Shown here one piece after another: positions 54,168 through 63,379 of a DNA stretch of 64,000 nucleotides (position 1 is its first letter; each line of letters starts with the position of its first letter). A model generated the notes under the pieces. The model ran no database searches and was not told the origin of the DNA. It worked only from the letters and a program-made list of their open reading frames with translations. Origin of the DNA: Limnohabitans lacus (lineage in GTDB: Bacteria; Pseudomonadota; Gammaproteobacteria; Burkholderiales; Burkholderiaceae_C); the NCBI RefSeq assembly GCF_030053395.1, contig NZ_JASGBH010000009.1, positions 1 to 64,000 of the forward strand. Reading direction: 5' to 3'. Made by a program: the position numbers and the translations under genes.

Positions 54168-54545
54168 ATGAAACGCAATTTTTCGATTCTTGTTGGTTTA
54201 CTCGCCCTCGTTGGCCTCAAGCTACTGGGTGATGCTCTGTCCCAGCGGCTCGGGGTTCGTGTGCCAGGCAATTTCTGGGGCTTCCTGGCCCTGTGGGTGT
54301 TTCTCCATTTCAGGCAGGTGGCGCCTACAGCGCTTGCGGGTGCCAGTGCCTTCTTGTTGAATCACCTGACGCTGTTCCTCTTGCCCTCGCTGGTAGCTGC
54401 AGTCGTGGGCTTACGATGGGCGCCACGCGAGATGGCGTTGTTGCTGGTGGGCGGATTGCCCGTCACCTTGTTCATGGCCGCGGCTTGCGGACTTCTCATC
54501 GCAACACTGCAATGTACACCCCGAAAGAGCAACCACGATGCTTGA
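54168..54545 (+). CDS. lrgA: CidA/LrgA-family holin-like protein
   Basis: 125 residues with four membrane segments (ILVGLLALVGLKLLGDAL, FWGFLALWVFLHF, LTLFLLPSLVAAVVG, LLLVGGLPVTLFMAAACGLL). LrgA/CidA proteins form membrane oligomers that modulate murein hydrolase export or metabolite transport. It overlaps lrgB by eight bases. Confidence 0.8.
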   Translation: MKRNFSILVGLLALVGLKLLGDALSQRLGVRVPGNFWGFLALWVFLHFRQVAPTALAGASAFLLNHLTLFLLPSLVAAVVGLRWAPREMALLLVGGLPVTLFMAAACGLLIATLQCTPRKSNHDA

Positions 54546-55224
54546 GCAAATTGCTGCACTGGTGCTTGCCGGCGTGTGTTATTGGGCATCCAAAGGTGTG
54601 TTCCGTCTGAGCCAACGTCATGTGCTCGCCTTACCGGTATTCGTATCCGTTTTCCTGGTCCTATGTGCTTGCGCCGTGTTCGGCTTGAACCCTTCCGATT
54701 TTTCCGAACGGATCCATCCACTGCGCACTGCCATGGATGCGGCCGTTGTGGCGATGGCGATTCCCCTTCATCAGGTCTGCCGAAAACTCGGCCCCCTACT
54801 TCCCCACTTGCTCCTTGGTCTGCTTTTGGCATCGGTGATTTCGGTGGCAGGGGTGCTGGTTGCCGGATGGATGCTGGACGCACCTTGGCTCATCACCGCT
54901 GCTGTGGCACCCAAGGCAGCCACCATGCCCGTGGCACTGTCCCTGGCGAAAAGCGTTGGTGCCGACCAGACCATTGTCGTAACCGCTGTTTTGCTCACTG
55001 GGGTAGTGGGCACCTTGCTGACGCCACCCCTGCTGCGTTGGCTGGGGGTACGGGATAAAAGGGTTCAAGCCTTTGCATTGGGTGTGAGTGCGCACGCCAT
55101 AGGTCTCGTTCGCGCGCAAGCCGAATATCCAGACCACTTGGACCTGGCAGTGGCGGGCATGTGTGGGAATGCTCTGGTCACGACAATTCTGTGTTCATTC
55201 TTGCTGTTTTGGACCCATGGCTGA
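54538..55224 (+). CDS. lrgB: LrgB-family membrane protein
   Basis: 228 residues with seven or so membrane segments and the family core APKAATMPVALSLAKSVGAD followed by GVSAHAIGLVRAQ. Partner of LrgA; plant and bacterial relatives transport glycolate or pyruvate-like organic acids. The stop overlaps the next regulator's upstream region. Confidence 0.85.
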   Translation: MLEQIAALVLAGVCYWASKGVFRLSQRHVLALPVFVSVFLVLCACAVFGLNPSDFSERIHPLRTAMDAAVVAMAIPLHQVCRKLGPLLPHLLLGLLLASVISVAGVLVAGWMLDAPWLITAAVAPKAATMPVALSLAKSVGADQTIVVTAVLLTGVVGTLLTPPLLRWLGVRDKRVQAFALGVSAHAIGLVRAQAEYPDHLDLAVAGMCGNALVTTILCSFLLFWTHG

Positions 55225-55276
55225 ATTTTCATTGACTGGTATAGCATCAAGGCCTTCACTGGAGATTCTGGAAGAC

Positions 55277-56719
55277 ATGTTTGCTGTCCGCCTGACGCGT
55301 TACCAGCAGCTAGCCGATGAACTGGCGGCCAGCATCCGATCAGGGGCGCTACGCCCCGGGGATCGCCTGCCTTCGGTGCGTGATTTGCGAAGACAGCGTG
55401 GTGTGAGTCCATCGACGATCTTTCAGGCCTACGCACAATTGGAGTTACAGGGTTTAGTAGAGGCCAGGGTCCGATCGGGCTACTTTGTGCGGGCGCGGCA
55501 TCATCTGACCAGATTGCCGCCCGATGCAGCGCTGCCCAACGGGCGTATCACACCGGTAGCCATCAGCGAGTTGGTCTTTGAATTACTGGGCTCCACGCGC
55601 GATGTCGATGTGGTACCGCTGGGTTCAGCTTTTCCTGCGGCGCAGTTGTTCCCCTTCGAAGAACTGGCCCGAAGTGGTGCCCGTGCCATGCGGCGTCTGG
55701 GGCCGGCTCAAATATCCGGAGCATTGACGGCCGGAGACGAGTCTCTGCGTGCTCAGATCGGACGGCGTTATGCCCTTAATGGAGTCCCCACGCGTGGGGA
55801 CGAAATCATCGTGACCAACGGTGCCATGGAGGCGCTCAACCTTTGCCTGCAAGCTGTCACGCAGCCCGGTGATGTGGTGGTGGTCGAATCTCCCACTTTT
55901 TATGCAGCATTGCAGGCCCTGGAACGCCTGCACTTGAAAGCCGTTGAGGTCGAGACCGATCCTGCGGAGGGGGTCCGACTGGAGGCTCTGGAGGCCTTGC
56001 TCAAGCAGCAGAAGGTGGCAGCCTGCTGGTTCATGCCCACATTCCAGAATCCTCTTGGGGCTTTGATGCCCAATGCCAAAAAGCAGGCATTGGTGCAATT
56101 GCTGGCACGCTACGGCGTACCCCTCATCGAGGACGATGTCTATGCAGAATTGCATTTCGGCGCACGCCGGCCTTTGCCAGCCAAGGCCTTTGACCAAGAG
56201 GGTCTGGTGCTGCATTGCTCCTCGTTTTCCAAATCTCTGGCACCGGGGTATCGGGTCGGCTGGGCAGCAGCCGGGCGCTATGCCAAGGATGTTGAACGCC
56301 TGAAGATGATGACCTCGCTGGCTTCGCCGATACCACCGCAGCTGGCGATCGCCGAGTACCTCGTGCAGGGCGGATTTGATCGGCATCTGCGCCATCTGCG
56401 AGGCGCATTGCAAACCCAGCACACTGCGGCAAGAACACTAATCGAGCGCTGCTTTCCCAAGGGCACCCGGATGACCGAACCCCAAGGGGGCTACTTTGTC
56501 TGGCTGGAGTTGCCTGGGGGAGTGAACACCCTGGAAATTCACCACCAGGCCATGGCCCAGTCCATCAGCACGGCGCCTGGGGTATTGTTCTCGGCCGACC
56601 GGCGCTTCACGCGCCATTTGCGGCTGAATCTGGGGCATCCCGTGACCCCACAGATCAAGGCGGCCCTGAAGCTGCTGGGCACCTTGGCCAAGGCACAAGC
56701 ACACCGCAACGCCCAGTGA
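55277..56719 (+). CDS. MocR/GntR-type regulator with aminotransferase domain
   Basis: 480 residues from ATG 55277 (GGAAG upstream); ATG 55217 is an alternative adding 20 residues. The N-terminal winged helix (RYQQLADELAASIRSGALRP, SPSTIFQAYAQLELQGLVEA) is followed by a class I aminotransferase fold with the PLP lysine in SSFSKSLAPGYRVGW. MocR regulators sense PLP-linked amino compounds. Its closeness to lrgAB suggests control of that pair, but no binding site was identified. Confidence 0.85.
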   Translation: MFAVRLTRYQQLADELAASIRSGALRPGDRLPSVRDLRRQRGVSPSTIFQAYAQLELQGLVEARVRSGYFVRARHHLTRLPPDAALPNGRITPVAISELVFELLGSTRDVDVVPLGSAFPAAQLFPFEELARSGARAMRRLGPAQISGALTAGDESLRAQIGRRYALNGVPTRGDEIIVTNGAMEALNLCLQAVTQPGDVVVVESPTFYAALQALERLHLKAVEVETDPAEGVRLEALEALLKQQKVAACWFMPTFQNPLGALMPNAKKQALVQLLARYGVPLIEDDVYAELHFGARRPLPAKAFDQEGLVLHCSSFSKSLAPGYRVGWAAAGRYAKDVERLKMMTSLASPIPPQLAIAEYLVQGGFDRHLRHLRGALQTQHTAARTLIERCFPKGTRMTEPQGGYFVWLELPGGVNTLEIHHQAMAQSISTAPGVLFSADRRFTRHLRLNLGHPVTPQIKAALKLLGTLAKAQAHRNAQ

Positions 56720-56750
56720 GACGGATACAGCCCCGTCTCTGCAACAGGCT

Positions 56751-57131
56751 CTAACGAATACCCACCTTGCGCTGCTGCTGACGCACGTAGGCCGTGATGT
56801 GGACCACATCGTCCGCCGACAGCCCGGACACTGGCGGCATGTCGCCAAACTTCCAGTGGTGCGCCCGGCTGCCGTAGCGCACAGCCGCCTGAAAAGCAGC
56901 ATCGCTGTGATGCGAAGGTTCATAGACCGGGTGCAGCAACGGTGGCCCCCGGTCAGAACCCTTCAAGTCCAAGCCGTGGCAGGCGGCGCAATGCTGCGCG
57001 AACAGCCGCTGGCCTTGGGCAGGCTGAGGCATCAGCCCCGGTGCAGGCTGGGGCAGCGGCAGGGTTTGCGCCAGCGCCATGTTCGCCGCCAAACTCAGCC
57101 AGAGGGTAAAGGTCTTGTGTGTGAAGTGCAT
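56751..57131 (-). CDS. Periplasmic c-type cytochrome
   Basis: 126 residues from ATG 57131. Signal peptide (FTLWLSLAANMALA), one heme site CAACHGLDLKG, and the distal Met in KFGDMPPVSGLSADDVVHIT. Mono-heme class I. It follows copA by 58 bases and may be co-transcribed; small cytochromes after copA occur in betaproteobacteria. Electron partner unknown. Confidence 0.85.
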   Translation of the reverse strand: MHFTHKTFTLWLSLAANMALAQTLPLPQPAPGLMPQPAQGQRLFAQHCAACHGLDLKGSDRGPPLLHPVYEPSHHSDAAFQAAVRYGSRAHHWKFGDMPPVSGLSADDVVHITAYVRQQQRKVGIR

Positions 57132-57189
57132 GTTAAACAGGTTAGGATCAAAAGCGGCACGGCACGGCACGGTGGGGGGCCGTGGCCTT

Positions 57190-59412
57190 TCAGGGCCGCC
57201 AGCGCCGCAGCAGTAGGGCATTGCTCATCACGCTGACCGAACTCATGGCCATGGCCGCCCCTGCGATCACCGGATTGAGGTAACCCAGCGCTGCCAGCGG
57301 GATGCCGGCCACGTTGTAAATGAAGGCCCAGAACAGGTTCTGCCGGATCTTGGCCACGGTACGGCGCGACACCTCGAGCGCCGCAGCCACCAGGCGCGGG
57401 TCACCCCGCATCAGGGTGATGCCGGCTGCATGCATGGCCACATCGGTACCATTACCCATGGCCAGGCCGACGTCGGCTGCTGCCAACGCCGGCGCGTCGT
57501 TGACACCGTCGCCAACCATGGCTACCACGCGGCCGCCCTGCTTGAGAGCCGCCACCTGCGCCGCCTTGTCGCCCGGCAGCACCTCGGCCAGCACCTCACC
57601 CTCTTCCGGACGCAGACCCAGGCGTCGCGCCATGGCCTCGGCCGCGCCACGGTTGTCGCCCGAGATCATCAGGGTGCGGATGCCGCGCGCTCGCAGCGCC
57701 GCCAGCGCCTCCTGCGCGCCAGGCTTGGGTTCATCGCCAAAGGCCAGTAAGGCACAGGGGGTCAGCCCGGCAGTGGTTCGCTGCACCAACAGCGACAGGG
57801 TGGCGCCCTGCTGTTGCAGCGCTGCCGCGCGCGGCGCCAGTGGGCCCAGCGCCACACCCAGTTCGTCCATCCAGCGCAGGCTGCCGATCAGGTAGCTGGC
57901 CACGCCCACCTCGCCCTCGCTGCCGCGCCCGGGCACGGCGCGCACATTGTCCGGCACCTGCACGGCCAGCCCACGCGCCTGCGCGGCCCGCTCCACGGCG
58001 CGTGCCAGCGGGTGTTCGCTGCCGCTTTGCAAGCTGGCCACGACCGCCATCAGTGCCGGCTCGTCTTGCCCGTCGGCCACATCAAAGGCCAGCAGGCGGG
58101 GTTGACCCACGGTCAGGGTACCGGTCTTGTCAAAGGCCACCACATTCACCCGGTGCGCCAATTCGAGGGCCTGCGCGTCCTTGATCAGGATGCCGTGTTT
58201 GGCCGCCACCCCCGTGCCGGCCATGATGGCGGCCGGTGTGGCCAGTCCCAGCGCGCAGGGGCAGGCGATCACCAGCACCGCCACCGCATGGATCACGGCG
58301 GCCTCGGTCGGGGCACCGGTCCACAACCAGCCCAGCAGCGTGAGCAGCGCGATCGCCAGCACCACTGGCACGAACACCGCCGAGACCTGGTCCACCAGGC
58401 GCTGGATCGGCGCCTTCGCCGCCTGCGCATCCTCCACCAGGCGAATGATGTGGGCCAGCACCGTCTCGCCACCCACCGCGTCCACCTGCATCACGATGCG
58501 GCCCTCGCCGTTGATGGAACCGCCGGTCAGCCTGGCACCGGCATCTTTGGCCACGGGCAGCGGCTCACCGGTGAGCATGGATTCGTCGACTTGGGTGTGG
58601 CCTTCGAGCAGACTGCCGTCCACCGGCAGGCGCTCACCCGGGCGCACCACCAGGCGGTCGCCCACCAACACTTCAGCCACGGGCACATCCACCTCGCCTT
58701 CGACGCTCATCAGGTGCGCGACATCGGGTCGCAGCGCGTGCAGCGCGCGGATGGCGGCCGTGGTCTGGCGCTTGGCGCGCCCCTCCAGCCACTTGCCCAG
58801 CAGCACCAGTGTGACCACCACCGCCGAGGCCTCGAAATACAGGTGCGGCATGCCGCCATGCTCGGCGTGGCCGGCGAACAGCCAGAGCCAGACCGACAGC
58901 GCCCAGCCCGCGCTCGTGCCAATCGCCACCAACAAGTCCATGTTGCCGGTCAAGGCCTTGAGGGCATGCCAGCCCGCCTTGTAGAAACGCGCGCCCAAAA
59001 TGAATTGCACCGGCGTGGCCAGTACAAACTGCAACCAGGGGGGCAGCATCCAATGCACGCCGACCAGATCGGCCAGCATCGGCAGCACCAGCGGCAGCGA
59101 CAGCGCCAGGCCCACCGCCACCGGTGCAAAACCGGCCCAGGGCGACTCGTCGGCTTCTTGCGCCAGCGCGTCGGCCGCGCGTGGCTCGTAGCCGGCATCG
59201 CGCACGGCGCGCCGCAATCGAGCTTCGACCTGATCTCCGGGCGCAAAACGGATGCGCGCCGATTCGGTGGCGAGGTTGACCGTGGCTTCGGTCACTCCAG
59301 GCACTTTTTTCAGCGCTTTCTCCACGCGAGTGACGCAGGAGGCGCAAGTCATGCCGCCAATGCCCAGGTCAAGCGTAGCGGCAGGGGAGGAAGAAGGATT
59401 TGTCGTGTTCAT
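57190..59412 (-). CDS. copA: Copper-exporting P-type ATPase
   Basis: 740 residues. One N-terminal heavy-metal domain ([16 protein letters not shown]), TGE loop in [10 protein letters not shown], the metal-site CPC in [13 protein letters not shown], phosphorylated Asp in DKTGTLT, and [12 protein letters not shown]. It pumps Cu(I) to the periplasm. It is controlled by the MerR-type promoter at 59419-59449 and divergent from copZ and cueR. Confidence 0.95.
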   Translation of the reverse strand: MNTTNPSSSPAATLDLGIGGMTCASCVTRVEKALKKVPGVTEATVNLATESARIRFAPGDQVEARLRRAVRDAGYEPRAADALAQEADESPWAGFAPVAVGLALSLPLVLPMLADLVGVHWMLPPWLQFVLATPVQFILGARFYKAGWHALKALTGNMDLLVAIGTSAGWALSVWLWLFAGHAEHGGMPHLYFEASAVVVTLVLLGKWLEGRAKRQTTAAIRALHALRPDVAHLMSVEGEVDVPVAEVLVGDRLVVRPGERLPVDGSLLEGHTQVDESMLTGEPLPVAKDAGARLTGGSINGEGRIVMQVDAVGGETVLAHIIRLVEDAQAAKAPIQRLVDQVSAVFVPVVLAIALLTLLGWLWTGAPTEAAVIHAVAVLVIACPCALGLATPAAIMAGTGVAAKHGILIKDAQALELAHRVNVVAFDKTGTLTVGQPRLLAFDVADGQDEPALMAVVASLQSGSEHPLARAVERAAQARGLAVQVPDNVRAVPGRGSEGEVGVASYLIGSLRWMDELGVALGPLAPRAAALQQQGATLSLLVQRTTAGLTPCALLAFGDEPKPGAQEALAALRARGIRTLMISGDNRGAAEAMARRLGLRPEEGEVLAEVLPGDKAAQVAALKQGGRVVAMVGDGVNDAPALAAADVGLAMGNGTDVAMHAAGITLMRGDPRLVAAALEVSRRTVAKIRQNLFWAFIYNVAGIPLAALGYLNPVIAGAAMAMSSVSVMSNALLLRRWRP

Positions 59413-59418
59413 GTATTC

Positions 59419-59449
59419 ATTCTCAACCTTACCATGATGGTAGAGTCAA
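59419..59449 (-). promoter_or_regulatory. CueR-type promoter of copA
   Basis: On the minus strand TTGACT (59444-59449) and GAGAAT (59419-59424) flank a 19-base spacer that holds the dyad CTACCAT-C-ATGGTAAG. The long spacer and dyad are diagnostic of CueR-type control. The -10 ends six bases before the copA ATG, so the transcript would have almost no leader. Confidence 0.7.
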
Positions 59450-59495
59450 GTCCCTTGTCGTATCTGAGGCTGAATAAAGAAATCTCACCCATGAC

Positions 59496-59526
59496 TTGAC
59501 CTTCCCACCATGGCAGGGTTCAGGAT
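59496..59526 (+). promoter_or_regulatory. CueR-type promoter of copZ-cueR
   Basis: TTGACC (59496-59501), a 19-base spacer with the dyad CCCACCATGGCAGGG, then CAGGAT (59521-59526). It fits a second MerR-family site, reading towards copZ. Together with the copA site it forms a divergent pair about 75 bases apart. Confidence 0.6.
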
Positions 59527-59565
59527 ATGCTTTCCTTCAATCTCTTTTACCCAAGGAAGAACACC

Positions 59566-59763
59566 ATGAACCAGACCTTTACCGTGACCGGCATGCGCTG
59601 CGACCATTGCGAAAGATCCGTGACGCGCGCCCTGCAGCAGATCGACCCGCAGGCCGAGGTCAAGATCGACCGTAGCCAAAACCGGGTTGAAGTTCAGACC
59701 CAGCAGCCGCGCGAGGTGGTGGTCAAGGCCATCGCCGATGAAGGCTATGCCGTCGCTGTCTGA
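59566..59763 (+). CDS. copZ: Copper chaperone
   Basis: 65 residues from ATG 59566 with AAGGAAGAA upstream. A single heavy-metal-associated domain: TFTVTGMRCDHCERSVTRAL, ending IADEGYAVAV. It delivers Cu(I) to CopA or CueR in the cytosol. The frame from 59527 adds residues overlapping the promoter and is unlikely. Confidence 0.9.
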   Translation: MNQTFTVTGMRCDHCERSVTRALQQIDPQAEVKIDRSQNRVEVQTQQPREVVVKAIADEGYAVAV

Positions 59764-59773
59764 GGCCTGCACC

Positions 59774-60250
59774 ATGCGCAGCGCACATTGGCCCGTCAAC
59801 ATCGGCACGGCCGCCGAACTCTCCAAGGTTTCAGCCAAGATGGTGCGCCATTACGAATCGCTGGGCCTGCTGCCGCGCGTAGCTCGCACCGACTGCGGCT
59901 ACCGACAGTACAACGAGGCCGATGTGCATACCCTGCGCTTCATCAAGCGCGCACGCGATCTGGGCTTTGCCATGGCAGAGATCGGCGAGTTGGTGGCGCT
60001 GTGGCAAAACCGCCGCCGTGCCAGCGCCAACGTCAAGCGCATCGCACAAAAGCATGTGGATGAGCTGTCACAGCGCATCGAAGCCATGCTGGCGATGCAG
60101 CGCAGCTTGCTGCAACTGCTGCACCACTGCCACGGCGACGACCGGCCCGACTGTCCCATTCTGGACGATCTGGCCCGGCCGCCAGAAGATCCCTCAAAAA
60201 CCCTGCCTCCGTGTTCAGCGGATACCGGACATTGCAGCGTTCCACGGTGA
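59774..60250 (+). CDS. cueR: MerR-family copper regulator
   Basis: 158 residues from ATG 59774. N-terminal winged helix (GTAAELSKVSAKMVRHYESL, CGYRQYNEADVHTLRFIKRA), dimer helix, and the metal loop CHGDDRPDC with two cysteines seven residues apart, as in Cu(I)-sensing CueR. A charged tail after the loop (DDLARPPEDPSKTLPPCSAD) contains extra cysteines. It should control the two 19-spacer promoters next to it. Confidence 0.9.
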   Translation: MRSAHWPVNIGTAAELSKVSAKMVRHYESLGLLPRVARTDCGYRQYNEADVHTLRFIKRARDLGFAMAEIGELVALWQNRRRASANVKRIAQKHVDELSQRIEAMLAMQRSLLQLLHHCHGDDRPDCPILDDLARPPEDPSKTLPPCSADTGHCSVPR

Positions 60251-60567
60251 ATCGGGGCATCTTGCCTGTCACACCAGTTGCAGGAAATACTTCGTGAGGC
60301 AGTAGCACCGTTTAGGGAAACGATCAGACCGCAACGGTCTTGAAATCTATTCAGCGTCCTTTTGCAGACTGCCTATTGGCGCTACGAGTCGCTAACGACT
60401 GCTATCGAGAGCGTCCCTAGCTGACGGCTCATGGCCGAATTGAGCCGTTGGCCCTTGACCGTCGCTGACCGACCCAAAGCGGTCGGCCAATAAGCGCAGG
60501 CAATGTCGGCGCAGCCACCACATTTCAGAACCAGCATGCGAATGTAGGTGTATGAGCTAAACTAAAA
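60251..60567. other. No gene seen upstream of the riboswitch
   Basis: About 315 bases. The part near 60440-60500 contains GACCG/CGGTC-rich inverted pieces but no clear gene. TAAACT at 60558-60563 could be the -10 for the riboswitch transcript; no good -35 is seen. Confidence 0.4.
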
Positions 60568-60763
60568 AGGTTGGTGCTCGCGGTGTATTTCACACATCGC
60601 AGTTAAACGGGAAGCAGGGAAGCTAACCCTTTCAGGGAAAATTCAACCTGCGCTGTCCTCGCAACGGTAAGTGGACGAGACTCACCTCTCACTCCTGTCA
60701 TTAGCCACTGAGCATATTGCTCGGGAAGGCGACAGCAGCTTCCACCAGCCCGGATACCGGCCA
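60568..60763 (+). promoter_or_regulatory. Cobalamin riboswitch
   Basis: The conserved core elements occur in order: GGTGCTCG (about 60573), TTAAACGGGAAGCAGG (60603-60618), CAACCTGCGCTGTCCTCGCA (60644-60663) with ACGGTAAGTGG, GCCACTG (60704-60710), CTCGGGAAGGC (60720-60730), and the B12-box variant AGCCCGGATACCGGCC (60747-60762). Spacing fits the class I aptamer. The next gene is bioA2, 84 bases further. Such switches usually turn genes off when adenosylcobalamin is abundant. The expression platform is probably the 84 bases to the start codon. Confidence 0.85.
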
Positions 60764-60846
60764 ACAAGGTGGCGCATCGCAAGGTGACGCTGTTTTCCCA
60801 TTCACTGTCGAGGATGCCAGTGAGGGAGCGTTCAGATTCATACCTG

Positions 60847-62166
60847 ATGAAATTTCACTCTGCTCAGCAAGGTGAGCTTGCCATTCGGAGCCTTGAGGTG
60901 GTGTGGCACCCTTGCACGCAAATGGCTCGCGCACAGAAGACGCCGCCTCTGCCAATCGCACGAGGCGAAGGCCCTTGGTTGTTTGACACGCAAGGAAGAC
61001 GCTACTTCGATGCCAACAGCTCCTGGTGGGTCAACCTGTTCGGCCATGCGCATCCTGACCTCAATGCAGCCATCAAAGCCCAGCTCGATACGCTGCCGCA
61101 TGTCATGCTGGCCGGTTGCACGCACGAACCTGCCGTTCGGCTGGCCGAACGGCTAAGCGCCCGAACGGGTGGCGCGCTGGGTCATGTGTTCTTTGCCTCG
61201 GATGGTGCGAGTGCCGTTGAAATCGCGTTGAAGCAAAGTTTTCACAGCTGGCGCAATCAGGGGCAAACGCTCCGGCGCGAGTTTGTCTGTCTTAAAAATG
61301 GCTACCACGGTGAAACCATCGGTGCGCTCGCCGTGACCGACGTGGCCATCTTCCGTGACGCCTACGATCCACTGTTGATGCATGCACACATCGTTGAATC
61401 GCCGGATAGCCGACTCAACAACGAGGATGCCGCGTTTTCTGCCTTGCGCAGCTTGCTCGATGAGCGGGGCGAGCACATTGCTGCAGTGATCGTGGAGCCG
61501 CTAGTCCAGGGGGCGGCCGGCATGGTCATGCACTCCCCCGAATACTTGCGCAAAGTGCGCGCGCTCACCCGCCAGCACGGTGTTCACTTGATTGCCGATG
61601 AGATTGCGGTGGGCTGCGGGCGCACAGGAACCTTTTTTGCCTGGGAACAGGTTGACACAGCGCAGTGGCCTGATTTCGTCACCCTTTCCAAAGGGATCAC
61701 CGGTGGAACATTGCCCTTGTCACTGGTGCTGACCACAGAGGCTGTCTACCGCGCATTCTGGAGTGATGACGTATCCCGTGGGTTCCTGCACTCTCACTCC
61801 TACACGGGCAACGCTCTGGCCTGTGCCGCAGCCAATGCGGTGCTGGATCGATTCGATGCTGGACAGATACAGGCCAATCGAGTCCAGGCCTCTGCCTTGA
61901 GCGAAGCATTTGCAGTTTTGTCAGAGCACCCTCGTGTCAAGAACTTCCGCCAGCGGGGAATGATTCTCGCTTTCGACGTCACAGATTCCGGCGACCGATT
62001 CAGCGAACGTTTTCACTTGGCTGCACGGCATCATGAGTTGTTGATCCGGCCGATAGGCAGCACGGTCTACCTGATGCCCCCCTATGTAATCAACCAGGCA
62101 GCAGCGGATTTTCTGGCCCATGCCGTGGGCGTCACCTTGAACGAGGTTCTGCACCATGCTGCATGA
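60847..62166 (+). CDS. bioA: Second adenosylmethionine-8-amino-7-oxononanoate aminotransferase
   Basis: 439 residues from ATG 60847; the frame is open further upstream into the riboswitch, but the family start (VVWHPCTQM) fits this [40 protein letters not shown] and the PLP lysine in LSKGITGGTLPLSLVL. Same reaction as bioA at 43203. It overlaps bioF2 by 11 bases. Lower GC than copy 1, so the operons have different histories. Confidence 0.9.
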   Translation: MKFHSAQQGELAIRSLEVVWHPCTQMARAQKTPPLPIARGEGPWLFDTQGRRYFDANSSWWVNLFGHAHPDLNAAIKAQLDTLPHVMLAGCTHEPAVRLAERLSARTGGALGHVFFASDGASAVEIALKQSFHSWRNQGQTLRREFVCLKNGYHGETIGALAVTDVAIFRDAYDPLLMHAHIVESPDSRLNNEDAAFSALRSLLDERGEHIAAVIVEPLVQGAAGMVMHSPEYLRKVRALTRQHGVHLIADEIAVGCGRTGTFFAWEQVDTAQWPDFVTLSKGITGGTLPLSLVLTTEAVYRAFWSDDVSRGFLHSHSYTGNALACAAANAVLDRFDAGQIQANRVQASALSEAFAVLSEHPRVKNFRQRGMILAFDVTDSGDRFSERFHLAARHHELLIRPIGSTVYLMPPYVINQAAADFLAHAVGVTLNEVLHHAA

Positions 62167-63379
62167 GCATCTGACCCAGAAACTCGACGCCATAGCCCAG
62201 CAGCACTTGACCCGGGTGTTGCGCACCGCAGAATCGCCAACGTCGCCTCATCAAATCGTCCGGAGTACAAACGGCGTCGGCCAGCAGAGGCTGATGTTCT
62301 GTTCAAACGACTATCTTGGGCTGGCATCCCACCCGCGCATTGCCGAGGCTTTGGCGGAAGGCGCGCAAATTTGGGCTGGTGGCTCGGGCGCCTCACACCT
62401 GATCAGCGGCCACACGCTGGCGCACGAGCGCCTCGAAGACAGGCTGTCCAGCTGGTTTGCGCCTCACATTCCACAGGCGCGTGTGTTGAGCTTCAGCACC
62501 GGCTATATGGCCAATCTGGCGGTTACCTCGGCTTTGGGGGATTCCGAAGCCGAATTTTTCTCGGACGAACTCAACCACGCATCCCTGATCGACGGCATGC
62601 GCCTAGCCAAGGCACCCGTTCAGCGCTATGGCCACGCTAATGTGGCCGAGCTGCGCAAGCTTCTGGCGTCCAGCACGGCGAAAATCAAACTCATCGTCAG
62701 CGACACCATTTTCAGCATGGACGGGGACATGGGCCCCTTGCCGGAGTTGCTGCAATTGGCACAGGAGCACGATGCGTGGCTGGTCCTCGACGATGCGCAC
62801 GGCTTTGGTGTGCTGGGGGAGCGTGGACGTGGCGCACTGGAGCACTTTGATCTGTCCAGTGAGCGCATCATTCTGGTCGGCACCCTGGGCAAGGCGGCTG
62901 GCCTGTCGGGGGCTTTTGTGGCCGCCCACGAACGTGTAATCGCGTATTTGATGCAGGCGGCTCGCACCTACATCTTCACCACGGCCTCCTTGCCTGCGGT
63001 TTGCCATGCCTTGTTGGCCAGTCTAGACCTCTTGGAGGGGGAAGTTGGCCAGCAACGCCGCAGACACCTGTTGGCACTGCAGCGACAATTGCGCAAGGGC
63101 TTGGGCGATTTGCTGGATCGCAATGCCCATTTGGGGTGGCAACTGGCCCCTTCATCCACACCTGTGCAACCGCTGATCGTTGGCTCCAACGACGCCACTA
63201 TGGTCCTGTCATCGGCTCTGGAGGCGGCTGGCTTGCGTGTACCCGGTATCCGTCCGCCGACGGTTCCCGTGGGGCAGGCGCGATTGCGCATCACCTTGTG
63301 TGCCACGCACACTGCAAGTGACATCGACCGCCTTTTGGATGCCGTAGAGGCTGCAGTGCAACGCATGGAGGGCGCATGA
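62156..63379 (+). CDS. bioF: Second 8-amino-7-oxononanoate synthase
   Basis: 407 residues. [43 protein letters not shown] and the PLP lysine in [11 protein letters not shown]. It overlaps both neighbours, as in operon 1. Motif residues are all kept, so both copies should be active. Confidence 0.9.
   Translation: MLHEHLTQKLDAIAQQHLTRVLRTAESPTSPHQIVRSTNGVGQQRLMFCSNDYLGLASHPRIAEALAEGAQIWAGGSGASHLISGHTLAHERLEDRLSSWFAPHIPQARVLSFSTGYMANLAVTSALGDSEAEFFSDELNHASLIDGMRLAKAPVQRYGHANVAELRKLLASSTAKIKLIVSDTIFSMDGDMGPLPELLQLAQEHDAWLVLDDAHGFGVLGERGRGALEHFDLSSERIILVGTLGKAAGLSGAFVAAHERVIAYLMQAARTYIFTTASLPAVCHALLASLDLLEGEVGQQRRRHLLALQRQLRKGLGDLLDRNAHLGWQLAPSSTPVQPLIVGSNDATMVLSSALEAAGLRVPGIRPPTVPVGQARLRITLCATHTASDIDRLLDAVEAAVQRMEGA

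Noticed and set aside
57814..59499. 561-codon plus-strand frame opposite copA
   Set aside because: His/Gln/Arg-rich low-complexity protein typical of antisense of a GC-rich gene; copA motifs are unequivocal.
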